DNA of 64,000 bases from Acidimicrobiales bacterium (GCA_035630295.1 DASQKY010000042.1:310001-374000), one strand, 5' to 3'; positions 10,001 to 17,608 are shown, counted from the first letter of the stretch. Numbers and translations: made by a program. Notes: generated by a model from the sequence alone, not told the origin.

Positions 10001-10129
10001 CGGACCGGTGACGACCCGGGCGGTGGCGACCCCCCGTCCTCCACTACCGCTCCCTCTGGCGGCTCGACCAGCTCGACCACCACGACCACGACGACGGCCC
10101 CGCCGCCCACCACCCGCCCGTCGGCCTGA
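7046..10129 (+). CDS. UPF0182 family integral membrane protein
   Basis: 1027 residues. Seven strongly hydrophobic segments (roughly 25-44, 67-90, 120-140, 170-200, 220-242, 268-287 and 290-312) are followed by a large soluble region, the architecture and length of UPF0182 (COG1615), which is widespread in actinobacteria. Recognisable family stretches include YTDYLWFESLG near the N-terminus, VQRNMDATKAALGL, PVKAVVDAYDGSVDMYV and HFRYPEDLF. The last 150 residues are an acidic, Pro/Thr/Ser-rich low-complexity tail ending in a run of Thr. The biochemical function of the family is not established. The gene appears monocistronic: it has its own -10 box and converges on the next gene on the opposite strand. 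Confidence 0.95.
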   Translation: MRPPSDMPRPARPPRRRRLPTGRGRVVLVVALVVLFVLATSLRGMAGFYTDYLWFESLGLTEVWRGVLGAKVSLVAIFTLAFFVLTWVNLTVAERLSGRAVRFGGSNEDELVLRYRELVGRRSMAVRSGVAGLLALIAGSGTAGQWDNWILFRNHVPFGQDDATFGIDIGFYVFQLPFLRFVAGWLFSALVVILVATVVAHYLNGGIRMQASRERVSAHVKAHVSVLFAALALVKAAQYLLDRYELVYSSRGPVDGATYTDVNVQMKSINLLVLISLFATALFIFNIFRRGWVLPVLAVGLWGLVAILAGEAVPAYVQKFRVEPRESALEQRYVQRNMDATKAALGLEGIETRAFDADGQLTGDQLLNNADTVRNIRLWDTGELEETYQRLQGLSPFYDIGDVDVDRYTVGGRTEQVMVASRQINQSSEVLRGWESSRLVYTSGYGAVMAPANAKTSDGQPDLVMRDIPVQSDEGYPVLEQPSIYFGEEQSGYKIVNTSRPELVLQNEDDTTRTGSYQGADGVPLDSVVRRAAFALRFGEIEPLISSSIRSDSKVLLQRDVVERVESLAPFLTFDSDPYSVILDGRLVYVIDGYTTTDRYPNAQRVDADDDLTGRDLRGQSFNYIRNPVKAVVDAYDGSVDMYVTDEVDPLLRAYRHAFPDLFTSLDEAPPGLQAHFRYPEDLFRVQTTMWGRYHVESPDQLLLGQARWTVAASPDAIDPDGQSTTTAASGPPGTAVPTTGSSGARAIEPSYQLLRLPGEDEESFTLMRPFTPASRGQLTSFMAASPDGRLVSYDMPSGELPNGPGVAAAGMQQDPRVSNLQTRLRTQGNEVSFGNALLIPIEQSILYVRPLYVTASANPNPQIKAVVVYFQRGDGETEVEVDTTLAGALQRLFGVAPETLEADPDEADIEDILDDPTAEPEEPADPPEEPGEEPSAFEGTDDELAQAVADKFDEADAAFQEGDTAAWIQAVNEAEALARQLAERRTGDDPGGGDPPSSTTAPSGGSTSSTTTTTTTAPPPTTRPSA

Positions 10130-10149
10130 GCTCGCCCGGGCGGGCCGGC

Positions 10150-10695
10150 TCAGCGCTCGGCGTACTCGGCGGCGGCGGCGATGGCCAGGACCAGCTCGGT
10201 GCGGTCGGCGCCGTTCTCCAGCTGGTCGACCCAGGACGCCCCGCCCACCAGGTCGGCGGTCCGGCCGAACAGGACGCGGAACAGCATGTCCACGTACTCG
10301 CGGTCGGAGTCGTAATCGGCGGAGAAGAAGGCGATCCGCATCTCGGGCGTGTTCATGAAGGCCACCAGGGCCGGGCCCACGCCGTCGCGTCGAGCCCGCT
10401 CGGCCCAGTCCTCGATGTCGTCAGGGTCGGTGGTCGCCCCACGCTCTCGGACCTCGGCGTACGCCCGCTCGAAGACGTGGCGCGCCTTGGGATCGTGGTC
10501 GTCGCCCCACCCGATGGCGCCCCAGGCCTGAGCGACGGTGGCACCCGCGCTCTGGCGGACGGGTCCGATGGCCGAGCCCACCACGGCGGCGATGAAGGCG
10601 CCGATGATGAGCCAGAGCACGCGGCGTCGGGGCGGATCGCCGCGCCGGATCCCCTCGGCGATCATGTCGGAGCCCCGGCTGTAGTCGATCTCCAT
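10150..10695 (-). CDS. Single-pass membrane protein with one DUF4214-like repeat
   Basis: 181 residues from ATG 10695, preceded by an AGGAG ribosome site. One membrane span lies at about 26-46. The last 50 residues (VDMLFRVLFGRTADLVGGASWVDQL... then LVLAIAAAAEYAER) match the DUF4214 pattern, in which a tyrosine/leucine-rich helix is followed by LFGR, a WV motif and a final S/A-xEY helix. DUF4214 units are usually found repeated in secreted proteins; a single unit on an anchored protein is less usual. A larger DUF4214 protein occurs at 53026-56328. Function is unknown. It converges on the UPF0182 gene, with 20 bases between the two stop codons. Confidence 0.7.
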   Translation of the reverse strand: MEIDYSRGSDMIAEGIRRGDPPRRRVLWLIIGAFIAAVVGSAIGPVRQSAGATVAQAWGAIGWGDDHDPKARHVFERAYAEVRERGATTDPDDIEDWAERARRDGVGPALVAFMNTPEMRIAFFSADYDSDREYVDMLFRVLFGRTADLVGGASWVDQLENGADRTELVLAIAAAAEYAER

Positions 10696-10896
10696 GGCGT
10701 GTGTCTCCTGACTGCACCCCTCCTCAGGGTGGGATCAGGATGCCAGCACGCAATGCCAATGTCACCTCCTTCCGAGCTTTCACTCCGATCTCATTCCGGT
10801 GCTCACCCTGAGCGGCGGACCGTACCCTTGAGCGCCGACCGTCCTCACTCTGGGCGACGGTCCCCCCGGTCGGCGGCGTTCGGGCAGACTCCGGCG
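10696..10896. other. Divergent promoter region, lower GC
   Basis: A 200-base gap between the divergent DUF4214-like gene and the decarboxylase-like gene. It has visibly lower GC than its surroundings. Near 10807-10842 a direct repeat of the form TGAGCG(S)CG(G)ACCGT occurs twice. No open frame in it looks genuine. Confidence 0.4.
10885..10890 (+). promoter_or_regulatory. Possible -10 element (CAGACT)
   Basis: CAGACT ends 6 nt before ATG 10897, the spacing seen at other leaderless starts in this window. The same hexamer at the same spacing precedes the cupin gene starting at 36005. Confidence 0.35.
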
Positions 10897-10926
10897 ATGG
10901 CAGACGACGTGAGGGAGCTCCGGTGA
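10897..10926 (+). CDS. Nine-codon upstream ORF coupled to the next gene
   Basis: ATG 10897 opens a reading frame MADDVRELR that stops at TGA 10924-10926, overlapping the GTG start of the next gene (10923). With the CAGACT box 6 nt upstream this could be a leaderless micro-ORF whose translation delivers ribosomes to the downstream start; an AGGGAG at 10912-10917 also serves as ribosome site for that GTG. Whether the peptide itself matters is unknown. It may be only a coupling device, or chance. Confidence 0.35.
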   Translation: MADDVRELR

Positions 10927-11507
10927 CCGAGATCCACGGGCCCCGGCCCACCGCCCCGCGGATCCCCCCGCTGGCCGAGGACGAGATGGACCCCCGCCAG
11001 CTCGAGCTCATGGGCCAGGTCGGGCTGGGCGGGCCGACGGTAAACATCTTCGCCACCCTGGTGCGCCACCCGGGCCTGTTCGCCCGGTGGCTGCCCTTCG
11101 GGGGCAAGCTGCTGGCCGGCAAGCTCCCGGCCCGCGACCGGGAGCTGCTGGTCCTGCGGACCGGGTGGCTGTGCCGGGCCGAGTACGAGTGGGCCCAGCA
11201 CGTGGCCCTGGCCCGGTCGGTGGGCCTGAGCGACGCCGAGATCGAGCGCACCCTGGAGGGGCCCGGGGCCGAGGGCTGGACGCCCATGGAGTCGGTGCTG
11301 CTCCAGGCCGCCGACGAGCTCCACACCGACGCCTGCATCACCGATGTCACCTGGGCCACCCTGGCCGAGGACTACGACGAGGCCCAGCTCATCGAGATCC
11401 CCATGGTGGTCGGCCACTACCACCTGGTCTCCTTCACCCTCAACAGCCTGGGTGTGCCGTTGGAGGACGGGGTGGCCGGCTTCCCCTCAGGAGCCACCGA
11501 TGGCTGA
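10923..11507 (+). CDS. Carboxymuconolactone decarboxylase (AhpD-like) family protein
   Basis: 194 residues from GTG 10923. The central part (ARDRELLVLRTGWLCRAEYEW, then QHVALARSVGLSDAEI) matches the CMD/AhpD-like helical fold. The redox CxxC of true AhpD peroxidase reductases is absent; only a single Cys (WLCRAEYEW) is at the corresponding region, so a thiol peroxidase role is not supported. This subgroup is commonly found beside catabolic oxidoreductases. The downstream SDR overlaps it by 8 bases (ATGGCTGA), so the two are almost certainly co-translated. Substrate unknown. Confidence 0.85.
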   Translation: MTEIHGPRPTAPRIPPLAEDEMDPRQLELMGQVGLGGPTVNIFATLVRHPGLFARWLPFGGKLLAGKLPARDRELLVLRTGWLCRAEYEWAQHVALARSVGLSDAEIERTLEGPGAEGWTPMESVLLQAADELHTDACITDVTWATLAEDYDEAQLIEIPMVVGHYHLVSFTLNSLGVPLEDGVAGFPSGATDG

Positions 11508-12282
11508 GGGCGAGGCTCGGACCGAGCGCCTGGCCGGCCACACCGTGCTGGTGGTGGGGGCCGGGTCGCAGCCCACCGACGAGCCCGACGCCCCCGTGGG
11601 CAACGGGCGGGCCATCGCCGTGGCCTGCGCCCGGGAGGGGGCGCGGGTGGTGTGCGCCGATCGCGACCGGTCCGCCGCCGAGGTCACCGCCGCCCTGGTC
11701 GGCGACGTGGGGGGCACCGCCGTGGTGGTCGAGGGGGACGTCAGCGACGAGGAGGCCTGCCGGGAGATGGTGGCCTCCGCCCCGGGCCTCACCGGCGTGG
11801 TCTGCAACGCCGGCATCGGGCCGGGGGCCGGCGGCCTCATCGGCACCACAGCCGAGGACTGGGACACCACCCTGGCCGTCAACCTGCGGGGCCCGTTCCT
11901 GGTGGCCCGCCTGGCCCTGCCCGTCCTGGGGCCCGGCGGCTCCTTCGTGTTCGTCGGGTCGCTGGCCGGGCTCCGGCCCGGGAGCAAGCTGCCGGCCTAC
12001 GACGCATCCAAGGCCGGCCTCATCGGCCTGTCCCGCCACGTCGCCCTGGAGGGCGCCCGCCAGGGCGTGCGGTCCAACGTGATCGCCCCCGGCCTCATCG
12101 ACACCCCGCTGGGGCGGGCCGCCACCCGGGGCCGGCCGGCCCGAGGTCGCACCCCGGTGCCCCTGGGCCGTCAGGGGACGGCGTGGGAGGTGGCGGCGGC
12201 CACCGTCTTCCTCCTGTCCGACGAGGCGTCGTACATCACCGGCACCACCCTCACCGTGGACGGCGGGCTCAGCCTGATCTGA
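11500..12282 (+). CDS. SDR family NAD(P)-dependent oxidoreductase
   Basis: 260 residues. The start ATG 11500 overlaps the end of the previous gene and has AGGAG at 11489-11493. Classical SDR features are present: a Gly-rich cofactor loop, D55 after the second strand, NAG (N103), S154, and the YxxxK pair Y167/K171. The Gly-rich loop carries an extra stretch (VGAGSQPTDEPDAPVGNGRA), as in an SDR subgroup where an insertion precedes the final GNG. The C-terminus (ITGTTLTVDGG) is typical. It probably oxidises or reduces a hydroxyl or keto group together with the coupled CMD-like protein; the substrate cannot be told. Its stop abuts that of the convergent nitrilase. Confidence 0.9.
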   Translation: MAEGEARTERLAGHTVLVVGAGSQPTDEPDAPVGNGRAIAVACAREGARVVCADRDRSAAEVTAALVGDVGGTAVVVEGDVSDEEACREMVASAPGLTGVVCNAGIGPGAGGLIGTTAEDWDTTLAVNLRGPFLVARLALPVLGPGGSFVFVGSLAGLRPGSKLPAYDASKAGLIGLSRHVALEGARQGVRSNVIAPGLIDTPLGRAATRGRPARGRTPVPLGRQGTAWEVAAATVFLLSDEASYITGTTLTVDGGLSLI

Positions 12283-13092
12283 TCAGCCGGTGCGGCGGTC
12301 GGGGAGGAAGCGGAAGCGGTCCCGCACCTCGGCCACCCGGGCGGCCGAGACGTCGGCCAGCAGGATGGTCTCGCCCTGCGCTGCGGTGGCCAGCAGCTCG
12401 CCGCCGGGATCGACGATGCGACTGTCGCCCACGTAGTCGAGGCCGCCGCCCCGGCCCACCCGGTTCACCCCCACCACGTAGGCCTGGTTCTCGATGGCCC
12501 GGGCCTGGAGGAGGACCTGCCAGTGGAGGCGCCGGCTGTCGGGCCAGTTGGCGGGAACCAGGTACAGGTCGGTGTCGCGGGCCACCTGCCACATCTCGTC
12601 CGCGAAGCGCAGGTCGTAGCAGACGAACGGGCTGACCCGGAGCCCGCCGATCTCCACCGACACCAGCTCCTCGCCGGCCCGGAACCACCGCTCCTCCCCG
12701 GCGTGGGTGAAGGGGTGGATCTTCCGGTAGCGGTGGGTGGTGCCGTCGGGGGCGGCCAGCACGAAGGCGTTGTGGGGCCGCCGGTCGTCGGCGGGGGCGT
12801 CGGCCGGCACCTCGGGGCAGGTGCCCCCGACCCACACGCCGTGCTCGGCGGCCCGGGCGGCCAGGAACCGGGCCGAGGGGCCGCCCTCGGGCTCGGCCAG
12901 GGCCGGGTCGTCGACGGCGAAGCCGGTGGAGAACGTCTCGGCCAGCACCACCAGGCCGGCCCCGGCCCCGGCCGCCGCCGCCACCAGCGGGGCGAGGCGG
13001 GCGAAGTTGGCGTCGCGGTCGGCCCAGGCGATGTCGTGCTGCACGGCGGCCACCCGCAGGGTGCCCTCGGGCGGCGCGCTGGTGGCGGTCAC
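12283..13092 (-). CDS. Carbon-nitrogen hydrolase (nitrilase superfamily, omega-amidase-like)
   Basis: 269 residues. The catalytic triad of the superfamily is visible as E52 (VVLAETFSTGF), K124 (RYRKIHPF) and C158 (SPFVCYDLRF). FSTGF after the Glu and the CYDLRFAD motif point to the omega-amidase/YafV-like branch, which hydrolyses alpha-keto acid amides such as 2-oxoglutaramate; this substrate call is from family knowledge only. GTG start at 13092; a CAGGGT hexamer 7 nt upstream may be its -10. The stop codon directly abuts the stop of the convergent SDR gene. Confidence 0.88.
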   Translation of the reverse strand: MTATSAPPEGTLRVAAVQHDIAWADRDANFARLAPLVAAAAGAGAGLVVLAETFSTGFAVDDPALAEPEGGPSARFLAARAAEHGVWVGGTCPEVPADAPADDRRPHNAFVLAAPDGTTHRYRKIHPFTHAGEERWFRAGEELVSVEIGGLRVSPFVCYDLRFADEMWQVARDTDLYLVPANWPDSRRLHWQVLLQARAIENQAYVVGVNRVGRGGGLDYVGDSRIVDPGGELLATAAQGETILLADVSAARVAEVRDRFRFLPDRRTG

Positions 13093-13153
13093 GCCCGCAA
13101 CCCTGCCAGCCCCCCGCCGGTGGCGTCGAGCACGTCCGCTCCGCGCCCGTGGG

Positions 13154-13834
13154 TCAGCGGGACGAGAAGTGGAGGGGGGCGCCGTAGGAGCCGCCCTGCT
13201 CCTGGCGCCCGGTGCCCGAGGTCCACCGCCACTGCACCGAGAAGCGGGGCCCGACCCGGTGGGCCACCTTGGGGACGGCGTGCTCCCAGCCGGCCTGGCA
13301 CCCCCCGCCCATGACCAGGAGGTCGCCCCCGGCCGGGGCCAGGTCGATGATCGCTCCCCGCTCGGGCAGGTCGTGAGCGTGCCGGTGGGCCCGGGGCCGG
13401 AGCAGGAACGGCCGCCGGGCTCCCACCACCAGGAGGGCGATGCGGGTGTCGTCCAGCCACTTCATGTCCCGGTCCCGGTGGAAGCCGACGCTGTCGCGCT
13501 GGTCCCGGTACCAGGCCACCGACGGCGCGGCCAGGCGCACGCCGTAGCGGTGCTGCAGGGCCCGATGGGCCTCCGAGAGGACCGGGTGGGGAGGCTGGTC
13601 GAGGGGGTAGACGGACGTGAGCCGGGGCACGTCGACCCAGTGGTCGTAGCGGAACACCTGGCCCTCGCCCCACGCCAGGCGCTCGGCCAGGGCCCGGGCC
13701 AGCTCCTCGCTGCCCTCGACCACGCCGCGGGCCACGTCCACCCACGATCGCCGGTCCAGCCACGTGCGCTCGAAGGTGGCGTCCGGCCGCAGGGTGGCCG
13801 CCTGGGCGTCCGACGGGTCGGCGGTGGGCGGCAC
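13154..13834 (-). CDS. AlkB-like 2-oxoglutarate/Fe(II)-dependent dioxygenase
   Basis: 226 residues from GTG 13834. The iron ligands are H119 and D121 (GFHRDRD) and H185 (WEHAVPK); the 2-oxoglutarate-binding Arg lies in RFSVQWR (R197, R203). AlkB proteins remove alkyl groups from DNA or RNA bases by oxidation. The HxD...H spacing and the flanking VAWYRDQRDSVGFH are typical of the bacterial AlkB group. A TAGCCT box ends 7 nt before the GTG, supporting this start and a leaderless mRNA. Downstream lies the nitrilase in the same orientation, 61 bases away; the two may share a transcript. Confidence 0.88.
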   Translation of the reverse strand: MPPTADPSDAQAATLRPDATFERTWLDRRSWVDVARGVVEGSEELARALAERLAWGEGQVFRYDHWVDVPRLTSVYPLDQPPHPVLSEAHRALQHRYGVRLAAPSVAWYRDQRDSVGFHRDRDMKWLDDTRIALLVVGARRPFLLRPRAHRHAHDLPERGAIIDLAPAGGDLLVMGGGCQAGWEHAVPKVAHRVGPRFSVQWRWTSGTGRQEQGGSYGAPLHFSSR

Positions 13835-13841
13835 GCCGCCC

Positions 13842-13847
13842 AGGCTA
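13842..13847 (-). promoter_or_regulatory. -10 element (TAGCCT) for the AlkB-like gene
   Basis: On the minus strand, TAGCCT ends 7 nt before the GTG start at 13834, the spacing expected for leaderless transcription. Confidence 0.5.
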
Positions 13848-14223
13848 CCGACAGCTCGGTGACCGGCGCATCGGCGGCCGGAACCGGGAGAGAGGGAGCG
13901 GCACCGACCGGGAACGGGGGAGGGGTGGTGTCCCCGGCCGGTACCGCATCATGCCGGCACGAAGCCGGGCGAACGCTCCGGTGCGGAACCACCTACCGCA
14001 CCGTTCCCGGACAGGCCGGGTGATGGAAGGGAGTCTACGCGCGTTCGGGGCTGTGGGACACCCCGGCACCATGTGACGGGTGGCGGTGGGCCCGACACCG
14101 GCGTGACCTCGGTCGTTGCGGTGCGAAGAGATCCGCGACCCACCCCTTCGAGGGGTGGATGGGGCCCGAAGGGGCTAAGAGGGCGCCCGGAGGTCGCTAG
14201 CGTGCCAGCGGCGAAGGGAGCCC
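13848..14223. other. Divergent intergenic region with hairpins
   Basis: About 375 bases without a convincing gene, between the divergent AlkB-like and Gdt1-like genes. It holds two inverted repeats: GGTGCGG/CCGCACC at 13980-14002 and an 8-bp stem with a 3-base loop (CCACCCCT/AGGGGTGG) at 14140-14158. A TAGCGT box at 14199-14204 and a GAAGGGAG ribosome site precede the transporter start at 14224. I looked for the yybP-ykoY manganese riboswitch expected for some transporters of this kind and did not recognise its conserved core. Confidence 0.45.
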
Positions 14224-14784
14224 ATGGGATCGCTGCTGGCCGCGCTGGGGCTGGTGTTCGTGGCCGAGCTGGGCGACAAGACCCAGCTGGTGGCCCTGGG
14301 CCTCGGCGCCCGCCACCGGCTGGCTCCCGTGGTCGCCGGGGTGGTGGCCGCCTACGCCGCCACCAACCTGCTCTCCGTGGTGGTCGGGGGGCTGGTGGGC
14401 GAGGCCCTGCCCACCCGGGCCATCGGCATCGCCGGTGGCATCCTGTTCCTGGGCTTCGCGGCCTGGACCCTGCGGTCGGGCCCCGACCAGCACGACGACG
14501 CGGCCCGACCCGCCGGCTCCCGCTCGGTCGTGGTGTCCGTGGCCGTGGCCATGTTCGTGGCCGAGCTGGGCGACAAGACCATGCTGGCCACCGCCACGCT
14601 GGCCGCCAAGGGCGACCCGGTCCTGGTCTGGGTGGGCGCCACCCTCGGCATCATCGCCAGCGGCCTGCTGGGTGTGCTGCTGGGCCGGGCCTTCGGGGCC
14701 CGCCTGCCGGAGGCGGCCACCCGCATCGGCTCCGCCGTCCTGTTCGCCGTCTTCGGCCTGGTGTTGCTGGTCACCAGCCTGTAG
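14224..14784 (+). CDS. TMEM165/Gdt1 (UPF0016) family cation transporter
   Basis: 186 residues, ATG with GAAGGGAG upstream. Two copies of the family signature E-x-GD-K-T are present (AELGDKTQ near residue 16 and AELGDKTM near 116), each in the first helix of a three-helix half, giving six membrane spans in an inverted repeat. Family members export or exchange Mn2+ or Ca2+ for protons. The gene ends 8 bases before the copper operator region, and both metal loci point the same way, but the copper promoter is independent. Confidence 0.92.
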   Translation: MGSLLAALGLVFVAELGDKTQLVALGLGARHRLAPVVAGVVAAYAATNLLSVVVGGLVGEALPTRAIGIAGGILFLGFAAWTLRSGPDQHDDAARPAGSRSVVVSVAVAMFVAELGDKTMLATATLAAKGDPVLVWVGATLGIIASGLLGVLLGRAFGARLPEAATRIGSAVLFAVFGLVLLVTSL

Positions 14785-14791
14785 TCACAAA

Positions 14792-14806
14792 TACCCCCAG
14801 GGGGTA
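14792..14806 (+). promoter_or_regulatory. CsoR-like operator 1
   Basis: Perfect inverted repeat TACCCCC-A-GGGGGTA just upstream of the -35 of the copper operon. It matches the GC-rich pseudopalindrome bound by CsoR copper repressors. Its centre is 26 bases from that of the second copy. Confidence 0.75.
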
Positions 14807-14807
14807 C

Positions 14808-14836
14808 TTGCCATCGATACCCCCTGGGGGTATGTT
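14808..14836 (+). promoter_or_regulatory. Copper operon promoter (TTGCCA-17-TATGTT)
   Basis: -35 TTGCCA at 14808-14813, a 17-nt spacer, and -10 TATGTT at 14831-14836. Operator 2 fills the spacer and touches the -10, so repressor binding should block RNA polymerase. Transcription would begin near 14843, giving a short leader before copZ at 14873. Confidence 0.75.
14818..14832 (+). promoter_or_regulatory. CsoR-like operator 2
   Basis: Perfect inverted repeat TACCCCC-T-GGGGGTA (extended by A/T on either side) between the -35 and -10 hexamers. No csoR-like gene is present in this window, so the regulator must be encoded elsewhere. Confidence 0.75.
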
Positions 14837-14872
14837 GGGAGGGACCGATCGACCGCCACCCTGGAGGACGCC

Positions 14873-15082
14873 ATGAGTACCCGGACCACCGTCACCGTCG
14901 TGGGGATGACCTGCGAGCACTGCGTGGCCGCCGTCCACCGTGAGCTGGCCGCCCTGGACGGGGTGCGCAGCGTCGAGGTCGACCTGGCCTCCGGCACCGC
15001 CACCGTCGCCTCCGACGGCCCCCTCGACCCCGCCGCCGTGGCCGGCGCGGTGGACGACGCGGGTTACGAGGTCGTCGCGTGA
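14873..15082 (+). CDS. copZ: Copper chaperone (heavy-metal-associated domain)
   Basis: 69 residues consisting of one HMA domain. The metal-binding motif is GMTCEHC (C14, C17), in the usual place after the first beta strand, and the fold ends with AGYEVVA. ATG 14873 has GGAGG at 14863-14867. CopZ proteins carry Cu(I) in the cytosol and hand it to the exporter encoded two genes downstream. The operator pair in the promoter fits copper induction. The stop overlaps the next start (GTGA). Confidence 0.9.
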   Translation: MSTRTTVTVVGMTCEHCVAAVHRELAALDGVRSVEVDLASGTATVASDGPLDPAAVAGAVDDAGYEVVA

Positions 15083-15282
15083 GCCCCGCCGCCCGCATCG
15101 CCGCCTTCCTCGCCGCCCTGGCCGGGGCCGGAGCGCTGGGCGCCGGCCTGGGCGCCGCCGTCGGCCCCCTGGGCCCCGAGGCCCGCCCGCCGGCCCACGA
15201 GCAACCGACCCACGAGCGGCCCGCGCCGACCCAACCGGCCGGGCCGACCCACCCCGCCGGCCACCCGTCGGAAGGGGGCTGA
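15079..15282 (+). CDS. Small His/Pro-rich membrane or exported protein of the copper operon
   Basis: 67 residues, GTG start overlapping the copZ stop. Residues 5-29 are a hydrophobic Ala/Gly-rich helix (signal peptide or anchor). The remainder is a Pro-rich tail with five His residues ([17 protein letters not shown]). Not a family I recognise. Position between copZ and copA, the coupling, and the His-rich exported tail suggest a role in extracytoplasmic copper binding, but this is inference. The tail is also low-complexity, so homology would be hard to detect. Confidence 0.6.
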   Translation: MSPAARIAAFLAALAGAGALGAGLGAAVGPLGPEARPPAHEQPTHERPAPTQPAGPTHPAGHPSEGG

Positions 15283-15283
15283 C

Positions 15284-17608
15284 ATGGCTGCCACCCATCG
15301 CCCCCCGGCCGAGGCGTCCAGCGACGTCACCCTGGCCATCACCGGCATGACCTGCGCTTCCTGCGCGGCCCGGATCGAGAAGCGCCTGAACCGGCTGGAC
15401 GGGGTCACCGCCTCGGTCAACTACGCCACTGAGAAGGCCCGGGCCACCGTCGAGGGCGACGTCTCCCCCCAGGAGCTCGTGGCCCAGGTCGAGGCGGCCG
15501 GCTACGGGGCCACCGTGCCCTCCTCGTCGCACGCCCCCCACGCCACCGACCCCCAGCCGCCCGACGAACACGGGCCCGACGACCACGGACCCGACCCCCA
15601 CGGGCACGAGCACCACGACCTGGAGCCGGTGGACGTCCTGCGTCGGCGGCTGCTGGTCACGGTGGCGCTGGCCGTCCCGGTGGTGCTCCTGGCCATGGTC
15701 CCCGCCCTCCAGTTCGACGGGTGGCAGTGGATCTCGCTGAGCCTGGCCGGACCCGTCGTCACCTGGGGGGCCTGGCCCTTCCACCGGGCCACCTGGGCCA
15801 ACCTGCGCCACGGGGCCGCCACCATGGACACCCTGGTGTCGGTGGGCATCGCGGCCGCCTTCGGCTGGTCGCTCTACGCCCTGCTCCTCGGTGACGCGGG
15901 GGAGATCGGCCTGAGCCACGGCTTCTCCCTGCGCCCCGAGCGGGGCATGGCGTCGAGCCAGGTCTACCTGGAGGTGGCGGCCGGGGTCACCACCTTCCTC
16001 CTGGCCGGCCGCTACGCCGAGGCCCGGGCCAAGCGGCGGTCGGGGGCCGCCCTGGAGGCCCTGCTGGAGATGGGGGCCAAGGACGTGGCCGTGGTCCGGG
16101 ACGGGGAGGAGCGGCGGGTCCCGGTGGGCGAGCTGGCCGTGGGCGACCGCTTCGTGGTCCGCCCCGGCGAGAAGGTCGCCACCGACGGCGTCGTGGTCGA
16201 GGGCACCTCGGCCGTCGACGCCTCGCTGCTCACCGGCGAGCCGGTGCCGGTGGAGGTGGGACCGGGCGACGCCGTCACCGGCGCCACCGTCAACGCCGGC
16301 GGACGCCTGGTGGTCGAGGCCACCCGGGTCGGCTCCCACACCGCCCTGGCCCAGATCGCCCGCCTGGTCGAGGCGGCCCAGACCGGCAAGGCCCCGGTGC
16401 AACGCCTGGCCGACCGGATCTCGGCCGTGTTCGTCCCGGTGGTGATCGCCCTGGCTGCCGCCACCCTCGGCTTCTGGCTCACCGCGGCGGCCACCGATGC
16501 CCCGGTGGCCGCCTTCACCGCCGCCGTGGCCGTCCTCATCATCGCCTGCCCCTGCGCCCTGGGCCTGGCCACGCCGACGGCGCTCATGGTCGGCACCGGC
16601 CGGGGGGCCCAGCTCGGCGTCCTCATCAAGGGACCCGAGGTGCTGGAGTCCACCCGCCGGGTCGACACCGTGGTCCTGGACAAGACCGGCACCGTGACCA
16701 CCGGGGCCATGGCCCTGGTCGACGTGGTGGCCGCGGCCGACGCCGACCCGTCCGAGGCCCTGCGCCTGGCCGGCTCGCTGGAGGACGCCTCGGAGCACCC
16801 CATCGCCCGGGCCGTGGCCGCCGGGGCCCGGGACCGGGGCCTGGCCCTCGCCCCGGTCGGCGCCTTCGCCAGCACGGAGGGCCTGGGCGTGGCCGGGGTG
16901 GTCGAGGGCCACGACGTGGTGGTGGGCCGGGAGCGCTTCCTGGTCGAGCGCGGGCTGGACCTGCCCGCCGAGCTGGCCGCCGCCCGCGACGCGGCCCAGG
17001 CCGAGGGGCGCACCCCGGTGGTGGTGGGCTGGGACGGGTCGGCCCGGGCCCTGCTGGTGGTGTCGGACACGGTGAAGCCCAGCTCGGCCGCCGCCGTGGC
17101 CGGCCTCCGGGCCCTGGGCCTGCGGCCGGTGCTGCTGACCGGCGACAACGAGCGGGCGGCCCGGTCCGTGGCCGCCCAGGTGGGCATCGACGAGGTGGTG
17201 GCCGACGTGCTGCCGGCCGACAAGGTGGCCGTGGTCCGGCGCCTCCAGGACGAGGGCCGGGTGGTGGCCATGGTCGGCGACGGGGTCAACGACGCCGCCG
17301 CCCTGGCTCAGGCCGACCTGGGGCTGGCCATGGGGACCGGCACCGACGTGGCCATCGAGGCCAGCGACCTCACCCTGGTGCGGGGGGACCTGCGGGCCGC
17401 GGTGGACGCCATCCGGCTCTCGCGGCGCACCCTGGCCGTCATCAAGGGCAACCTGTTCTGGGCCTTCGCCTACAACGTGGCCGCCGTCCCGGTGGCCGCC
17501 GCCGGCCTCCTCAACCCCATGCTGGCCGGCGCGGCCATGGCCTTCAGCAGCGTCTTCGTGGTGACCAACAGCCTCCGCCTCCGCCGCTTCGCCCCCACCG
17601 CCACCTGA
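15284..17608 (+). CDS. copA: Cu(I)-exporting P1B-type ATPase
   Basis: 774 residues. An N-terminal HMA domain carries GMTCASC (C24, C27). A His/Asp-rich linker (about 85-112) precedes eight membrane segments. The transport motif is CPC (C422-P-C424). The phosphorylated Asp is D466 in DKTGTVTTG. The actuator loop has LTGEPVPVE, the nucleotide domain has the SEHPIARAV motif (His-Pro), and the hinge is [23 protein letters not shown] with one HMA domain indicates a P1B-1 copper exporter acting at the cytoplasmic membrane. It has a GAAGGGGG ribosome site and follows the small His-rich gene by one base. Confidence 0.95.
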   Translation: MAATHRPPAEASSDVTLAITGMTCASCAARIEKRLNRLDGVTASVNYATEKARATVEGDVSPQELVAQVEAAGYGATVPSSSHAPHATDPQPPDEHGPDDHGPDPHGHEHHDLEPVDVLRRRLLVTVALAVPVVLLAMVPALQFDGWQWISLSLAGPVVTWGAWPFHRATWANLRHGAATMDTLVSVGIAAAFGWSLYALLLGDAGEIGLSHGFSLRPERGMASSQVYLEVAAGVTTFLLAGRYAEARAKRRSGAALEALLEMGAKDVAVVRDGEERRVPVGELAVGDRFVVRPGEKVATDGVVVEGTSAVDASLLTGEPVPVEVGPGDAVTGATVNAGGRLVVEATRVGSHTALAQIARLVEAAQTGKAPVQRLADRISAVFVPVVIALAAATLGFWLTAAATDAPVAAFTAAVAVLIIACPCALGLATPTALMVGTGRGAQLGVLIKGPEVLESTRRVDTVVLDKTGTVTTGAMALVDVVAAADADPSEALRLAGSLEDASEHPIARAVAAGARDRGLALAPVGAFASTEGLGVAGVVEGHDVVVGRERFLVERGLDLPAELAAARDAAQAEGRTPVVVGWDGSARALLVVSDTVKPSSAAAVAGLRALGLRPVLLTGDNERAARSVAAQVGIDEVVADVLPADKVAVVRRLQDEGRVVAMVGDGVNDAAALAQADLGLAMGTGTDVAIEASDLTLVRGDLRAAVDAIRLSRRTLAVIKGNLFWAFAYNVAAVPVAAAGLLNPMLAGAAMAFSSVFVVTNSLRLRRFAPTAT

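Noticed and set aside
13848-14223. Possible yybP-ykoY manganese riboswitch before the Gdt1-like gene
   Set aside because: The hairpins present do not carry the conserved core that I would expect, and no terminator or masking stem is evident.
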